Of a stretch of 64,000 nucleotides of DNA, positions 1 to 8,500 are shown one piece after another. The notes beneath the pieces are model-generated. The model had not been told where the DNA came from. It made no database searches and saw only the letters and a program-made list of their open reading frames with translations. A program made the translations under genes and the position numbers. How positions within the stretch are numbered: position 1 is the first letter of the stretch; every line of letters starts with the position of its first letter. This stretch comes from Paractinoplanes ferrugineus (GTDB taxonomy: Bacteria > Actinomycetota > Actinomycetes > Mycobacteriales > Micromonosporaceae): assembly GCF_016862195.1 (NCBI RefSeq), contig NZ_BOMM01000047.1:186001-250000 (forward strand), in the 5' to 3' direction.

Positions 1-250
1 GTTCGCACAGTTCCACCGGGTGCTGCGGCCGGGCGCTCCGCTGCTGCTGGGGTTCCACGCGGGCGAGGGGTCCAACCTCAAGACCGAGGGGTACGGCGGG
101 CACCCGATGAAAATCTACGTCCATCGCCGTACGCCCGCGCAGGTCGGCGCCCGCCTCGAGCAGGCAGGCTTCGCGGTGGAGGCGCACACGCTCTGGCTCG
201 ACGACCGACACCCGGCCGGCATCGTCGTAGCCCGCCGCCCAGCCACCTGA
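1..250 (+). CDS. SAM-dependent methyltransferase, C-terminal fragment
   Basis: The reading frame is open from base 2 and runs off the left edge, so only about 82 C-terminal residues are seen. It contains the FHRVLRPGAPLLLGFH stretch typical of the late beta-strands of class I SAM-dependent methyltransferases (LRPGG-like post-motif III). It ends in a TGA at 248-250. The SAM-binding motif I and any substrate-specific part lie outside the window, so the substrate cannot be named. The gene is on the strand opposite to the TetR gene that follows and is probably unrelated to it. Confidence 0.75.
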   Translation, partial: FAQFHRVLRPGAPLLLGFHAGEGSNLKTEGYGGHPMKIYVHRRTPAQVGARLEQAGFAVEAHTLWLDDRHPAGIVVARRPAT

Positions 251-603
251 CCGCGGCGAAGCCGCCGCCGCTCCCCCACCCACCCGCCGGATCAAGGTGT
301 CAGTTGGACCAGACCCACCCATGCGCTGTCATTCACCCAGACCTGAACCGCACGTACTCGCCAGACGGCCGCCAATACTCCAGCAGGAGATCCGTTCTGA
401 CTTGCGGTGATGGTGTGGCTTATCCGCGGACGGTAAGCAGCCACCGTCGAGTCTCCGAGCCAGGCAGAACCGCAGCGAGCACACCTTCGGCGAATTCCCG
501 GTTCACGTGCCTCTGGATCGGCGTCATCTCTCCTCGCGCCCCTCAATGAAGACCTTTAGCACAGTCCCCGACCCGCGCGACCTGTTGTAGACCGGCCGGC
601 CCG
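251..603. other. Intergenic stretch, no gene recognised
   Basis: About 350 bases separate the methyltransferase stop from the end of the convergent TetR gene. Open frames exist on both strands, but none has family-like sequence, a good ribosome binding site or a consistent codon-position GC pattern. No clear hairpin terminator was seen. Confidence 0.5.
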
Positions 604-1194
604 TCACGCGCTCGCGGGACGGAGCGTGATGCTGTCGATCGCGGTGGCGGCGATGCGGTTCAGCGTCGCCGTGTCGACCCCCGCCTTGAGAAGCGCCTCG
701 ATACCGCGATGCGTGGCGAGAACAAGCCCGCCGAGCGCCTCGGGGTCGGCGGCCGGATCGACCTGCCCGGCGCGCTGAGCCTGCTCGATCAGCAGACGGC
801 AGCTCTCGAGCAGCGTCTCGTAGGCGGCGAGCGACCGGGCAGCGATGCCCTCGTTCTCCCACGCCAGCTCGGCGGTGGTCTTGGCCAGCAGGCAGCCACG
901 CCGGTCGGGGCCGCCGTCCGGCGCGGTGAGCCAGGCGCGGAGGCGGTCGAGCGCCTGGTCCTCCGGACCGGCCACCCGGGCCGCGGCGTTCTGGTCGGAG
1001 CCGGCGCAGTACTCGTCGAAGATGCGCCGGAACAACGCGTCCTTGTCACCGAAGGCGCTGTAGAGGCTGCCCTTGCTGAGCCCGGTCGCGCGGGAGAGAT
1101 CGTCGACCGAGGTGCCGTGGTAGCCGGTCTCGTTGAACTGCCGGCGCACAGCGATCAGCACGTCGTGCTCATCGAACTTGCGGGGACGCCCCAT
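604..1194 (-). CDS. TetR/AcrR family transcriptional repressor
   Basis: A protein of 196 residues starts at MGRPRKFDEHDVLIA. Residues about 5-55 form the TetR helix-turn-helix (FNETGYHGTSVDDLSRATGLSKGSLYSAFGDKDALFRR), followed by the helical ligand-binding half (TetR_C type). It is transcribed divergently from the SDR gene at 1275, with about 80 bases between them. That gap holds three copies of a GAAC-N4-GTTC element, so it most likely represses both itself and the dehydrogenase. The ligand is unknown. A longer frame extends upstream to 1254 but would run through the operators, so the internal ATG at 1194 was preferred. Confidence 0.9.
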   Translation of the reverse strand: MGRPRKFDEHDVLIAVRRQFNETGYHGTSVDDLSRATGLSKGSLYSAFGDKDALFRRIFDEYCAGSDQNAAARVAGPEDQALDRLRAWLTAPDGGPDRRGCLLAKTTAELAWENEGIAARSLAAYETLLESCRLLIEQAQRAGQVDPAADPEALGGLVLATHRGIEALLKAGVDTATLNRIAATAIDSITLRPASA

Positions 1195-1215
1195 GCTCTG
1201 ACGATACGCCGTTCT

Positions 1216-1280
1216 GAACGTTGGTTCCAAAATAGTTCTGGACGTTCGTTCCAAAACCTGTTTATTCTGAACGCATGTTC
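1216..1280. promoter_or_regulatory. Three-copy operator between tetR and SDR genes
   Basis: Three related inverted repeats lie at 1216-1227 (GAACGTTGGTTC), 1240-1251 (GGACGTTCGTTC) and 1269-1280 (GAACGCATGTTC). The first two sit in a near-identical 21-bp direct repeat ending in TTCCAAAA. The third overlaps the ATG of the SDR gene at 1275. Arrangement and position fit binding by the divergent TetR protein. Confidence 0.7.
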
Positions 1281-2054
1281 AAAACCCTGGTTCCAGCAGA
1301 CCTCACCGAGTTCACCGGCAAACGCGCGATCGTCACCGGCGGGTCCCGCGGCATCGGCGCGGCCATCGTGCAACGACTGCTCGACGGCGGCGCGAGCGTC
1401 GTCACCACCGCGCGCACCGCGACCGACGAGACGCCGAAGGGCGCGACCTTCCTGCCGGGTGACATCAGCACTCTCGCCGGCGTCCAGGCGTTCGCCGAGG
1501 CGGCACTGCGCGAACTCGGCGGTGTCGACATCGTGGTCAACAACGCCGGGGCCGCCCGCACCCACCTCGGCGGCATCTCGACGATCCCCGACGAGGAATG
1601 GCTCGACGCCCTCGACCTCAACTTCCTGTCCGCCGTACGGGTCACCAACGCGCTGCTGCCGGCACTGCGCGAGGCCGGAGCGGGCGGCGCGATCGTCAAC
1701 ATCTCCTCCGGCGCGGCGATCCTGCCCGGCCCGCCGATGGCGCACTATGCCGCCGCCAAGGCCGCCCTCAACAACTACGGCAAGGCGCTCGCCGCCGAAC
1801 TCGCCCCGGCCGGGATCCGCGTCACCACGATCGTGCCCGGCAACGTGCTCACCCCGGGCGCCGACGCGGTCCGCCAGACCTTCGCCGACGCGATGGGCGT
1901 CGACCTCGCCGCGACCACGGCCGCCGTCCCGCTGGGCCGACCCGGTGACCCCCGCGACATCGCCGAGGCCGTCGCCTACCTCGCGTCGGACCGGGCCCAG
2001 TGGATCACCGGAGTGACCCTGAACGTCGACGGCGGCGAACTTCCCGCCATCTAG
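1275..2054 (+). CDS. Short-chain dehydrogenase/reductase (SDR)
   Basis: A 259-residue classical SDR, cytosolic and NAD(P)-dependent. Visible motifs are the Rossmann GGSRGIG at about residues 22-28, NNAG near residue 90, the catalytic Ser in VNISSGAA, and the YAAAK active-site pair near residue 160. The C-terminus has the usual YLASD...ITGVTLNVDGG ending. The substrate is not predictable. The start codon lies inside the third operator copy of the upstream TetR regulator, so expression is probably induced when that repressor is released. It looks like a stand-alone detoxification or alcohol/ketone-converting enzyme and not part of the central cluster. Confidence 0.93.
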   Translation: MFKTLVPADLTEFTGKRAIVTGGSRGIGAAIVQRLLDGGASVVTTARTATDETPKGATFLPGDISTLAGVQAFAEAALRELGGVDIVVNNAGAARTHLGGISTIPDEEWLDALDLNFLSAVRVTNALLPALREAGAGGAIVNISSGAAILPGPPMAHYAAAKAALNNYGKALAAELAPAGIRVTTIVPGNVLTPGADAVRQTFADAMGVDLAATTAAVPLGRPGDPRDIAEAVAYLASDRAQWITGVTLNVDGGELPAI

Positions 2055-2150
2055 ACACCCTTCGGGGCCAGGTTCGCGGTCTGCTGTGATGCCTCTGGGG
2101 CGGGGAAACTCCTTATCCGCTGACGGCCGATGCGGCAAACCTGCGCGGCG

Positions 2151-2327
2151 ATGAGTCTCACCACCGATGACGAAGATGACTCCTGGCACGTCACATTGGA
2201 CCCGGCGGGCGCGGAAGGTGCTCCGGTGGAAGGGCTGTGGGACTGCGAGACCGACGTCAGACTGTTCGCTGCCGAACATGCGCCGTTGACCGACCGGACC
2301 CGTGAACGGCTGCGCCGCCCGGGGTAG
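2151..2327 (+). CDS. Small hypothetical acidic protein
   Basis: An open frame of 58 codons starts at MSLTTDDEDDSWHV. It is rich in Asp and Glu in its N-terminal half and ends in a TAG. No family is recognised. The bias of the third codon position is weaker than in neighbouring genes and no strong ribosome binding site is seen, so it could be non-coding. It is listed because the composition is soluble-protein-like and no other gene explains 2055-2450. Confidence 0.3.
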   Translation: MSLTTDDEDDSWHVTLDPAGAEGAPVEGLWDCETDVRLFAAEHAPLTDRTRERLRRPG

Positions 2328-2452
2328 GTGCGGCCGGGCCGGAGGTAGGCCGCTGACGACGGCCCACGATCAGCGGGAAGGCTGATTGCACGAGGCCGGG
2401 AGCCTGTCTTTTGGCGGATGTCCCGGACAGTACGGTTCGGCAGGATCGCCGC

Positions 2453-3103
2453 ATGACGACAATCGACCACGACGTGCGGCGACGGCACCGGGTCCTGACC
2501 GTAGTGGCCTGCGGGGTTCTCCTCGGAGTGGTGGACCTGCTCCTGCAACGCGGCCTGCCGTACCCCTGGGCGAACCTGGCCAACTCCAGCGCCGTCTGGG
2601 CGCTCGGCGCGTTCGGCATCGGCTGGTGGCTTCGCGGCGGCTGGTGGCGGTCGGCCCTCGCCGGGATCGTGCTGCTCGTCGTCGCCGTCGAGGCCTACTA
2701 TCTGGCGGCGGTCGTCGTGCTGAACGACGACGCGCGAACGCTGTGGTCCTCGACGGCAGTGATGTGGTCGTTCTTCGGAGTCCTCGCCGGTGCACTCTTC
2801 GGCGCGGCCGGCGGACTGAGTCACGACCGGCGACCGTGGCGGCGGGCGATCGCCGTGGCCATGCCCGGCGCGGTCCTGCTCGCCGAGTCGGCCGTGCTCG
2901 TCGACCGCAGCGGCAACCCCGGCGGCGGTCCCCGTTACCGGGCTGACAGCCTGCAGACCGCCGCGATCGAGGCCACCCTCGGCGTCGTACTGATCCTGTT
3001 CATCGCGCCGACCCACCGGGTCCGTCTCCAGGCGCTCGCCGCGGCGGCGGCGCTCGCGGCCGTCGGCTTCGCCGGATTCAGCATCGCGGGCTTCGGCAGC
3101 TGA
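2453..3103 (+). CDS. Integral membrane protein (DUF6518-like)
   Basis: A 216-residue protein starting at MTTIDHDVRRRHR. Hydrophobic segments occur near residues 15-33, 48-62, 68-90, 100-120, 138-155 and 175-210, so about six membrane helices are likely. The LLLQRGLPYPWANLANSSAVWALGAF stretch resembles the small actinobacterial membrane family I recall as DUF6518; this assignment is from memory. No catalytic residues are apparent. The gene is followed eight bases later by a strong bidirectional terminator hairpin, so the transcription unit ends here. Confidence 0.8.
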   Translation: MTTIDHDVRRRHRVLTVVACGVLLGVVDLLLQRGLPYPWANLANSSAVWALGAFGIGWWLRGGWWRSALAGIVLLVVAVEAYYLAAVVVLNDDARTLWSSTAVMWSFFGVLAGALFGAAGGLSHDRRPWRRAIAVAMPGAVLLAESAVLVDRSGNPGGGPRYRADSLQTAAIEATLGVVLILFIAPTHRVRLQALAAAAALAAVGFAGFSIAGFGS

Positions 3104-3110
3104 CCCACCA

Positions 3111-3148
3111 CGAAAGGCGGGCCCGGTGGAAACCGGGCCCGCCTTTCG
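3111..3148. terminator. Bidirectional hairpin terminator
   Basis: A perfect 16-bp stem (CGAAAGGCGGGCCCGG at 3111-3126 pairing with 3133-3148) closes a TGGAAA loop. It lies between two convergent genes and has A and T bases at both stem ends, so it can serve both directions. Confidence 0.85.
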
Positions 3149-3165
3149 TCACCTCATCCGATGGA

Positions 3166-4614
3166 TCAGCGGCGCAGGGTCAGCAGACCCGGCCGGTACG
3201 GCAGCAGGCCGTAGTCACCACTCGAGTTCGTGGCCCGGCCCTGGTACAGCAGCTGCAGGTTGCACGGGTCGATCGTGTTCGTCTGATCCGCGCTGGTGCG
3301 CAGCAGCTCGCCGTGGCTGATGTCGTTGGTCCAGGTGGCACCGCTGTTGGCCTTGCCCGCGAACGGGTTGCTGTAGGTCGTCGCGTTCGGCGTCCAGGTG
3401 CCGCCCAGGCTGGTCGCCGTGAACGAGCGGAAGTAACGCTCCCAGGAGCTGGTCCTGGCCTCGATGATCATCAGGTACTGGTTGCGGCCCTGCACCTTGT
3501 AGACCTGCGGCGCCTCGAAGATGTTCTCCGAAGTGTCGCTCATGAGCGTCGTGAAGTTCGAACCGAAGCTGCCGGGGAAGTTGCCGATCGGCATGATCTG
3601 GCGGTAGATCTTGCCGTTGTCGCCGGCGAAGAACAGGTACATGTTCTGGTCGTCACCGATGATCGTGTGGTCGATCGCGCCGGTGCCGGGGTCGGTGACC
3701 TTGGCGGTCGACAGGGTCTGCGGGGCCGACCAGCCGTTGACGTTGGCCGGGTTGGTCGACGTGCGGTAGGAGAACGACGTCGGACCCCACTGGTGGGCGA
3801 GGATCCAGATGTTCTTCGGCGCGAAGTAGAACAGCGACGGCGCGACGGCGCCCTGGCTCATGGCGGTCTGGGTGGCCGAGCCGAGCTGGTTGAGGTTGTC
3901 TACCGGGCTGAAGCCCATCGAACCCCAGCCGCCGTTGGCCTGACTGCTGTGGGTGGTGGCGTACACCAGCTGCTTGCCCTGGTAGGGGGCGATGGTGAAG
4001 TCCTTGAGCGACGCCCAGCCGGACTTCGGCTGTGCCAGCGGGCCGGTCGACGACCAGCGGTAGGACGTCGGCAGGGCGCAGGAGGCCGGCGGGCTCGTCG
4101 GCGGCTGCGAGGTCGGCGGCTGCGAGGTGGGCGGGCTCGTCGGGGGCTGCGAGGTCGGGGTGACCGGCGGCGAGGTCGGCGGGGTGGTGGTGGTCGGCTG
4201 CCCGGTGCAGGCCACGCCGTTGAGGGCGAAGTCGGTCGGGATCGGGTTGGTGGTGTTCGAGGAGCCGTTGAAGCCGAACGACACCTCGCCGTTGGTGGCG
4301 ATCGAACCGTTGTAGCTGACGTTCGCGGCCGTGACGGCGGAACCGCTCTGGGTCAGCGCGGTGTTCCACGACTGGGTCACCGCCTGCCCGGCGGCGAATG
4401 TCCAGGTCAGAGACCAGCTGCTGACCGCGTCACCGAGGTTCTTGATGGCCACGTTGGCGCCGAATCCACCCTGCCACTGCGAGGCGATGGTGTAGTTGAC
4501 CGAACATCCCGCGGCGGCGGCACTGGCGGGCAGCGTCACCGCGAGCGCACTCGATCCCAGCAGCACGGCGCCGGCCGAGGCCAGCGCGACATTCGTTCGT
4601 CTGGATCTGTTCAC
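3166..4614 (-). CDS. Secreted CBM2-GH62 alpha-L-arabinofuranosidase
   Basis: A 482-residue exported enzyme. Residues 1-35 form a signal peptide (basic MNRSRRTN, hydrophobic core, ASAAAA cleavage region). Residues about 36-135 are a cellulose/xylan-binding CBM2 (CSVNYTIASQWQGGFGANV...). Residues about 140-180 are a Pro/Thr/Ser linker with repeated QPPTSP units. Residues about 180-482 are a GH62 catalytic domain (YRWSSTGPLAQPKSGWASLKDFT..., FYFAPKNIWILAHQWG, IDHTIIGDDQNMYLFFAGDNGKIYR), which removes arabinose from arabinoxylan. The GTG start at 4614 is preceded by an AGGAGAG ribosome binding site. An 18-bp palindrome upstream at 4661 is a likely LacI-family operator, in keeping with sugar-dependent control. 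Confidence 0.93.
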   Translation of the reverse strand: MNRSRRTNVALASAGAVLLGSSALAVTLPASAAAAGCSVNYTIASQWQGGFGANVAIKNLGDAVSSWSLTWTFAAGQAVTQSWNTALTQSGSAVTAANVSYNGSIATNGEVSFGFNGSSNTTNPIPTDFALNGVACTGQPTTTTPPTSPPVTPTSQPPTSPPTSQPPTSQPPTSPPASCALPTSYRWSSTGPLAQPKSGWASLKDFTIAPYQGKQLVYATTHSSQANGGWGSMGFSPVDNLNQLGSATQTAMSQGAVAPSLFYFAPKNIWILAHQWGPTSFSYRTSTNPANVNGWSAPQTLSTAKVTDPGTGAIDHTIIGDDQNMYLFFAGDNGKIYRQIMPIGNFPGSFGSNFTTLMSDTSENIFEAPQVYKVQGRNQYLMIIEARTSSWERYFRSFTATSLGGTWTPNATTYSNPFAGKANSGATWTNDISHGELLRTSADQTNTIDPCNLQLLYQGRATNSSGDYGLLPYRPGLLTLRR

Positions 4615-4660
4615 AGATTCTCTCCTGAAGGGGGGCGGCTCTCAAGGTCGAGAAATTCTT

Positions 4661-4678
4661 GTTGTTAACGTTAACAAC
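4661..4678. promoter_or_regulatory. Palindromic operator upstream of GH62 gene
   Basis: A perfect 18-bp palindrome, GTTGTTAACGTTAACAAC, lies 47 bases upstream of the GH62 start. Its form resembles operators of LacI-family sugar regulators in actinomycetes. A second, shorter palindrome (TAGATGCATCTA) lies at 4737-4748 in an unusually AT-rich patch. No LacI gene is in the window, so the regulator is encoded elsewhere. Confidence 0.65.
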
Positions 4679-4773
4679 GGTTACCTGCATGTTACGAGGA
4701 TGCTGCCCAACTCTCAACGCGAATCGGCAATAAATTTAGATGCATCTATAAATAGGGCGCTGTCTTCGGGCGG

Positions 4774-4900
4774 TTACCGGAACGGGGTGCGGCCGAGGCC
4801 GAACTCGACGTCAGGGTGCGGGACCAGCTCGGCGGCGCCGGTTTCCGGGTCGATCCCGTCGTCGAGCGCGGCCGGGCCGGGCCCGCGGGTACCGCAGCGC
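4774..4900 (-). pseudogene. Possible 3' remnant of a lost gene
   Basis: On the minus strand, an open frame ending in TAA at 4774-4776 reads ...LDDGIDPETGAAELVPHPD and then VEFGLGRTPFR at its end, about 35 residues. It looks like a genuine protein C-terminus and has coding-like composition, but it has no start or body: upstream it runs into the end of the VOC gene in another frame. I do not recognise the family. It may be a leftover from a deletion, or chance. Confidence 0.25.
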
Positions 4901-4919
4901 CGACGCTGCGGCGATCCGG

Positions 4920-5318
4920 TCAGCGGCTGAACTTCTCGATCGCCTCGGGGGTCACCGGGGTGAAGAAGTTGACCAGGTTGCCGTCGGGGTCGCGGAAGAG
5001 CAGGGCGCGGTTACCCCAGGGCATGGTCGTGGGTTCGTTCACGAAGTCCGCAACCGCGTTCTTCAGCTTCTCGTAGAGCGTGTCCACGTCGTCCACGAGG
5101 AACTCGATGATCACGGTGTGGTTGTCGGCCGGGCGGGCCGAGCCGGGCGCGAACAGCGGGACCGTGCGGGTGCTGCCGATCGCCAGCGTGCCGTGGGTGG
5201 TGCGCAACTCGGCGAAGTCCTCGTTGCCCCAGGCCGCCTGCACGCCCGTGATGTTCTCGTAGAAGTCGACCAGGCGTTTGATGTCGCCGGTGATGATGCG
5301 GATCGAGACGAAGTCCAT
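4920..5318 (-). CDS. VOC superfamily (glyoxalase/bleomycin-resistance-like) protein
   Basis: A 132-residue protein made of two beta-alpha-beta-beta-beta modules typical of the vicinal oxygen chelate fold: MDFVSIRIITGDIKRLVDFYENITG at the N-terminus and LLFRDPDGNLVNFFTP near the C-terminus. Members bind a metal and act as dioxygenases, isomerases or drug-binding proteins; which applies here is not visible. It is divergent from the WYL regulator at 5417, and the gap holds a perfect inverted repeat, so it is probably that regulator's target. Confidence 0.9.
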   Translation of the reverse strand: MDFVSIRIITGDIKRLVDFYENITGVQAAWGNEDFAELRTTHGTLAIGSTRTVPLFAPGSARPADNHTVIIEFLVDDVDTLYEKLKNAVADFVNEPTTMPWGNRALLFRDPDGNLVNFFTPVTPEAIEKFSR

Positions 5319-5373
5319 GTCTTCTCCCTGCTCAGTACGGTCGTGTCGGAGACGAGACCTACGCTAGAACAAA

Positions 5374-5396
5374 TACTGGACAGATCTGGTCCAGTA
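5374..5396. promoter_or_regulatory. Inverted-repeat operator between VOC and WYL genes
   Basis: Perfect 8-bp arms TACTGGAC (5374-5381) and GTCCAGTA (5389-5396) are separated by 7 bases. The site lies 55 bases upstream of the VOC start and 20 bases upstream of the WYL-regulator start, so it is probably the autoregulatory operator of the WYL protein. Confidence 0.7.
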
Positions 5397-5416
5397 CTCG
5401 CAGTAGAGTTCGAGCC

Positions 5417-6388
5417 GTGGCACGACCGACAGCTCAGGTACTCACGCTGCTGGAGCTCCTGCAGTCCGGCGGCGTCCGGACGATGGCCGAACTCGCCGAG
5501 CGCCTGGGTGTCGAACCGCGCACGGTGCGGCGCTACGTGGGTCATTTGGTCGACCTCGAGGTGCCGATCGAGTCGGTGCGGGGTCGCTACGGCGGGTATC
5601 GGCTCGCCGCCGGATATCGTCTGCCGCCGCTGATGCTCAGCGACGACGAAGCACTGGCCGTCCTGCTCGGCCTGGTTGCCGGCCGACGCGCCGGGTTGGC
5701 GACGGCAACGGGTACGGCGGGCGAGACGGCCGCCGCGAAGATTCGTCGCGTCCTGCCGCCGAGGATCGCGGATCGGCTGGACGCCGTACTCGAATCCCTC
5801 GCTTTCACCGCCGAACCCGGCGACTTCCCTGCGCCGCAGACAGGTGTCTTACTCACCGTCGCCGACGCGGTCCGCCATCACCGGCCGATCTCGCTCCGAT
5901 ACACCTCGCGTGACGGCCGGCAGAGCGCTCGCGTGCTGCATCCGTTCGGGCTGGTCAACCATGCCGGCCGGTGGTACGTCACCGGGGCCGATCCGGAGGT
6001 CGGCGAGGATCGGACGTTCCGGCTCGACCGGATCGTGGACGCGAGAACACTTCCTGGCTCGTTCGAGCCGCCGCCCGCCGGAAACGATCCCGCCAGGCGC
6101 CTTCTCACCTCGATGGCACAAGCGCCGTACCAGCATGCGGTAACGCTGCGGATACGAGGAACACTCGAGCAGATCCGCACCAGGCTACCGGCCGGCCTCG
6201 CCGAGGTGCGAGAGGACGAGGACGAAGGCTGGCAGTCCGTGGAGATCCGGGCGGAAAGTCTCGACTGGCTGCCCGCCGTGCTCGCCGCGCTCGACCTGCC
6301 GTTCGTCATCGAACGCCCGGCCGAGCTCCGCGACCGTGTCATCGCGCTCGCTGACCGGCTGGCGACTTCAGGACGGACGTTGTCGTAA
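5417..6388 (+). CDS. HTH/WYL-domain transcriptional regulator
   Basis: A 323-residue DeoR/YafY-type regulator. Residues about 8-60 form a winged helix (LLELLQSGGVRTMAELAERLGVEPRTVRRYVGHL). Residues about 140-205 form a WYL-type ligand domain (ISLRYTSRDGRQSARVLHPFGLVNHAGRWYVTG), and a WCX-like C-terminal domain follows. It starts at a GTG immediately after the shared operator. It is divergent from the VOC gene and likely controls it. Family members respond to small molecules or nucleotides; the effector here is unknown. Confidence 0.92.
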   Translation: MARPTAQVLTLLELLQSGGVRTMAELAERLGVEPRTVRRYVGHLVDLEVPIESVRGRYGGYRLAAGYRLPPLMLSDDEALAVLLGLVAGRRAGLATATGTAGETAAAKIRRVLPPRIADRLDAVLESLAFTAEPGDFPAPQTGVLLTVADAVRHHRPISLRYTSRDGRQSARVLHPFGLVNHAGRWYVTGADPEVGEDRTFRLDRIVDARTLPGSFEPPPAGNDPARRLLTSMAQAPYQHAVTLRIRGTLEQIRTRLPAGLAEVREDEDEGWQSVEIRAESLDWLPAVLAALDLPFVIERPAELRDRVIALADRLATSGRTLS

Positions 6389-6512
6389 CGCATCCTCGAA
6401 CACGGGGTCACCGGACTCGATGCGCCGCGCACAGACTCGGCGCGGACGACCCGGCTCCGGACGCACCAGGGTGGGCGACACCCCGGTCGGCGGGTCGGCC
6501 TATCGTCGGCCG

Positions 6513-7574
6513 GTGCCCTCGCCGAAGAAGATAACCGCAGCTCGACAGGTGCGGCAGCAGCTGCACCTGGATCTCGTGCGATCGGAGAAGGCAACCGTCC
6601 ACCTGACGACATTCGTCGTCTCGGCCGTCTCGACCATCATGATCACCCGCGGCTATCTGGCCCTGACCGGCTACCCGCAGATCGGCGGCGACAGCGGGCT
6701 GCACGTCGCCCACGTACTTCCCGGCGGCCTGCTGATGCTCGCCGCGCTGGTGATGGGATTCGCCTTCATCGGCCGCGGACCGCGGCCGGTGGCCGCGCTG
6801 GTGGGCGGGGTGGGCTTCGGGCTGTTCCTCGACGAGGTCGGCAAGTTCGTCACCGCCGACAACGACTATTTCTTCGGGCCGGCCCCGGCGATCATGTACG
6901 TCGTTTTCGTGTTACTCGTCGTGACGGCCCAGGTCGGGCGCCACCGCCGCCCCCTGAGCGACCGGGAGAAGGTCGCCAACGCCGCCCACGTGCTCGTCGA
7001 CGGGCTGGCCGGACGGCTGCCGGACAGTCGCCGGCAAGAAGTCCTGCGCACCCTGGACTCGATCAGCGACGTGCGCGGCGCACAGCAACTGCGGGACCTG
7101 CTGGCGGACGTGGAACCGCGCGTCTCCCCCCTACCGCAACGCTTCGAGGTGCTCTGGCGGCGGATCGCGGCCGCCCTGGCGCGGGTGGCGTCGTCCCGTT
7201 TCGCGGTCACGGTGGTGACGGCGCTGCTGGTTCTGCAGGCGCTCGGAGCCGCCGTCGTCGTCATCTCCCTGTGGCGCGCGAGTGAGTCGTACCGTCTCAT
7301 CACCGCGGGCACGCTGACCGGAACGGCCGTCTCCGTGGCGTTCATCGGGCTCGGACTGTGGCGGTGGCGGGCCGGCGACGGACGCACCGCCGTGGAATGG
7401 CTGCAGCGCTCGGCGCTGAGCAGTCTGCTGATCACGCAGGTGTTCCATTTCGCCGCATCCCCCTTCACCGCGGTCGCCGGCGTCGTCGTCGACCTGCTGC
7501 TGCTCGGTCTGGCCAGCAGCATCCTGCGGACGGGATCCACTCGGGCATCCGGTGAGGTGGGAGCGACGGGGTAA
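6513..7574 (+). CDS. Hypothetical multi-pass membrane protein
   Basis: A 353-residue protein from the GTG at 6513 (VPSPKKITAARQVRQQLHLD). Hydrophobic helices occur near residues 28-45, 70-90, 92-112, 125-142, 233-255, 268-287 and 305-340. Between them is a charged cytosolic-looking stretch (about residues 145-225) with no recognised motif. No family could be assigned. It stands alone between a WYL regulator and a decayed regulator gene. The frame is open further upstream (to 6336), but the Arg-rich extension is probably not translated. Confidence 0.75.
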   Translation: MPSPKKITAARQVRQQLHLDLVRSEKATVHLTTFVVSAVSTIMITRGYLALTGYPQIGGDSGLHVAHVLPGGLLMLAALVMGFAFIGRGPRPVAALVGGVGFGLFLDEVGKFVTADNDYFFGPAPAIMYVVFVLLVVTAQVGRHRRPLSDREKVANAAHVLVDGLAGRLPDSRRQEVLRTLDSISDVRGAQQLRDLLADVEPRVSPLPQRFEVLWRRIAAALARVASSRFAVTVVTALLVLQALGAAVVVISLWRASESYRLITAGTLTGTAVSVAFIGLGLWRWRAGDGRTAVEWLQRSALSSLLITQVFHFAASPFTAVAGVVVDLLLLGLASSILRTGSTRASGEVGATG

Positions 7575-7645
7575 GGCCGGCGGGTGGCCGGAAAGGTGGG
7601 GTCTACGACATTGCTGTCGGCGCGTGCGGCCAGCAAGCTGAGTCC

Positions 7646-8500
7646 GTGACGGGCCGCGACGTGTTGATCATAGTCTTCGAGGGTGTGCAGAGCCTCGATG
7701 TGACGGGTCCGCTGGAAGTGTTCACCGGCGCCGGCCCGGGGGCCTACCGGGTCGTGACGGCCGGCCCCGACGGGACTCCGGTGCGTACGTCAAGCGGCCT
7801 GACCCTGGTTCCCGACCTGGACCTGTCCGCCGCGCCGCCGCCGGACACAGTGGTCGTACCCGGCGGCGAAGGGACCCGCAGCAACGACCCCGCGGTGGTG
7901 GACTGGTTGCGGCGGCATGCGCCGCGAACGCGGCGGGTGGCCTCGGTGTGCAGCGGCGCGTTCCTGTTGGCCGAGGCGGGGCTGCTCGCCGGGCGCCGGG
8001 CCACCACCCACTGGCGGATGTGCGCCAGTCTGGCGCGGAGATATCAGGACGTCGAGGTGGATCCACAACCCATTTCGTCCGCGACGGGCCGATCGCCACC
8101 TCGGCGGGCGTCACGGCCGGCATCGACCTGGCGCTGGCGCTGGTCGAGGAGGACCTCGGGCGGGAGATCGCGTTGGAGATCGCCCGGCATCTGGTGATGT
8201 TCCTGCGCCGGCCGGGCAACCAGGCGCAGTTCAGCACCCAGCTGTCGGCGCAGCTGGCGGCGCGGCCGGGACTGCGCGAGGCGCAGCGGTGGATCGCCGA
8301 CAACCCGCACGCGGATCTCAGCGTGCCGGCTCTCGCCCGGCGGGCGAGCCTGTCGCCGCGCCAGTTCGCGCGGGCCTTCACCGGCGAGGTCGGCCAGACT
8401 CCGGGCCGGTACGTCGACGGCGTACGGCTGGAGGCAGCGCGCCGCCTGCTGCACGACGGTGACGACGGGCTGGAGCGCATCGCCGCCCGCTGCGGATATG
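7646..8500 (+). pseudogene. GlxA-type AraC regulator, frameshifted and truncated
   Basis: The first frame (7646 to about 8080) encodes the DJ-1/PfpI-like N-terminal domain of GlxA-family regulators (VLIIVFEGVQSLDVTGPLEVF, VVVPGGEG, VASVCSGAFLLAEAGLLAGRRATTHW). At about 8080-8085 the homology shifts frame: the next frame carries FVRDGPIATSAGVTAGIDLALALVEED and most of the AraC HTH (LARRASLSPRQFARAFTGEVGQTPGRYV). One missing T in CCCATTTCG would explain the shift. The AraC domain stops at IAARCGYG, where about 30 further residues are expected, because the sequence passes straight into the next gene. The product is almost certainly non-functional, unless the frameshift is a sequencing error. Confidence 0.8.
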
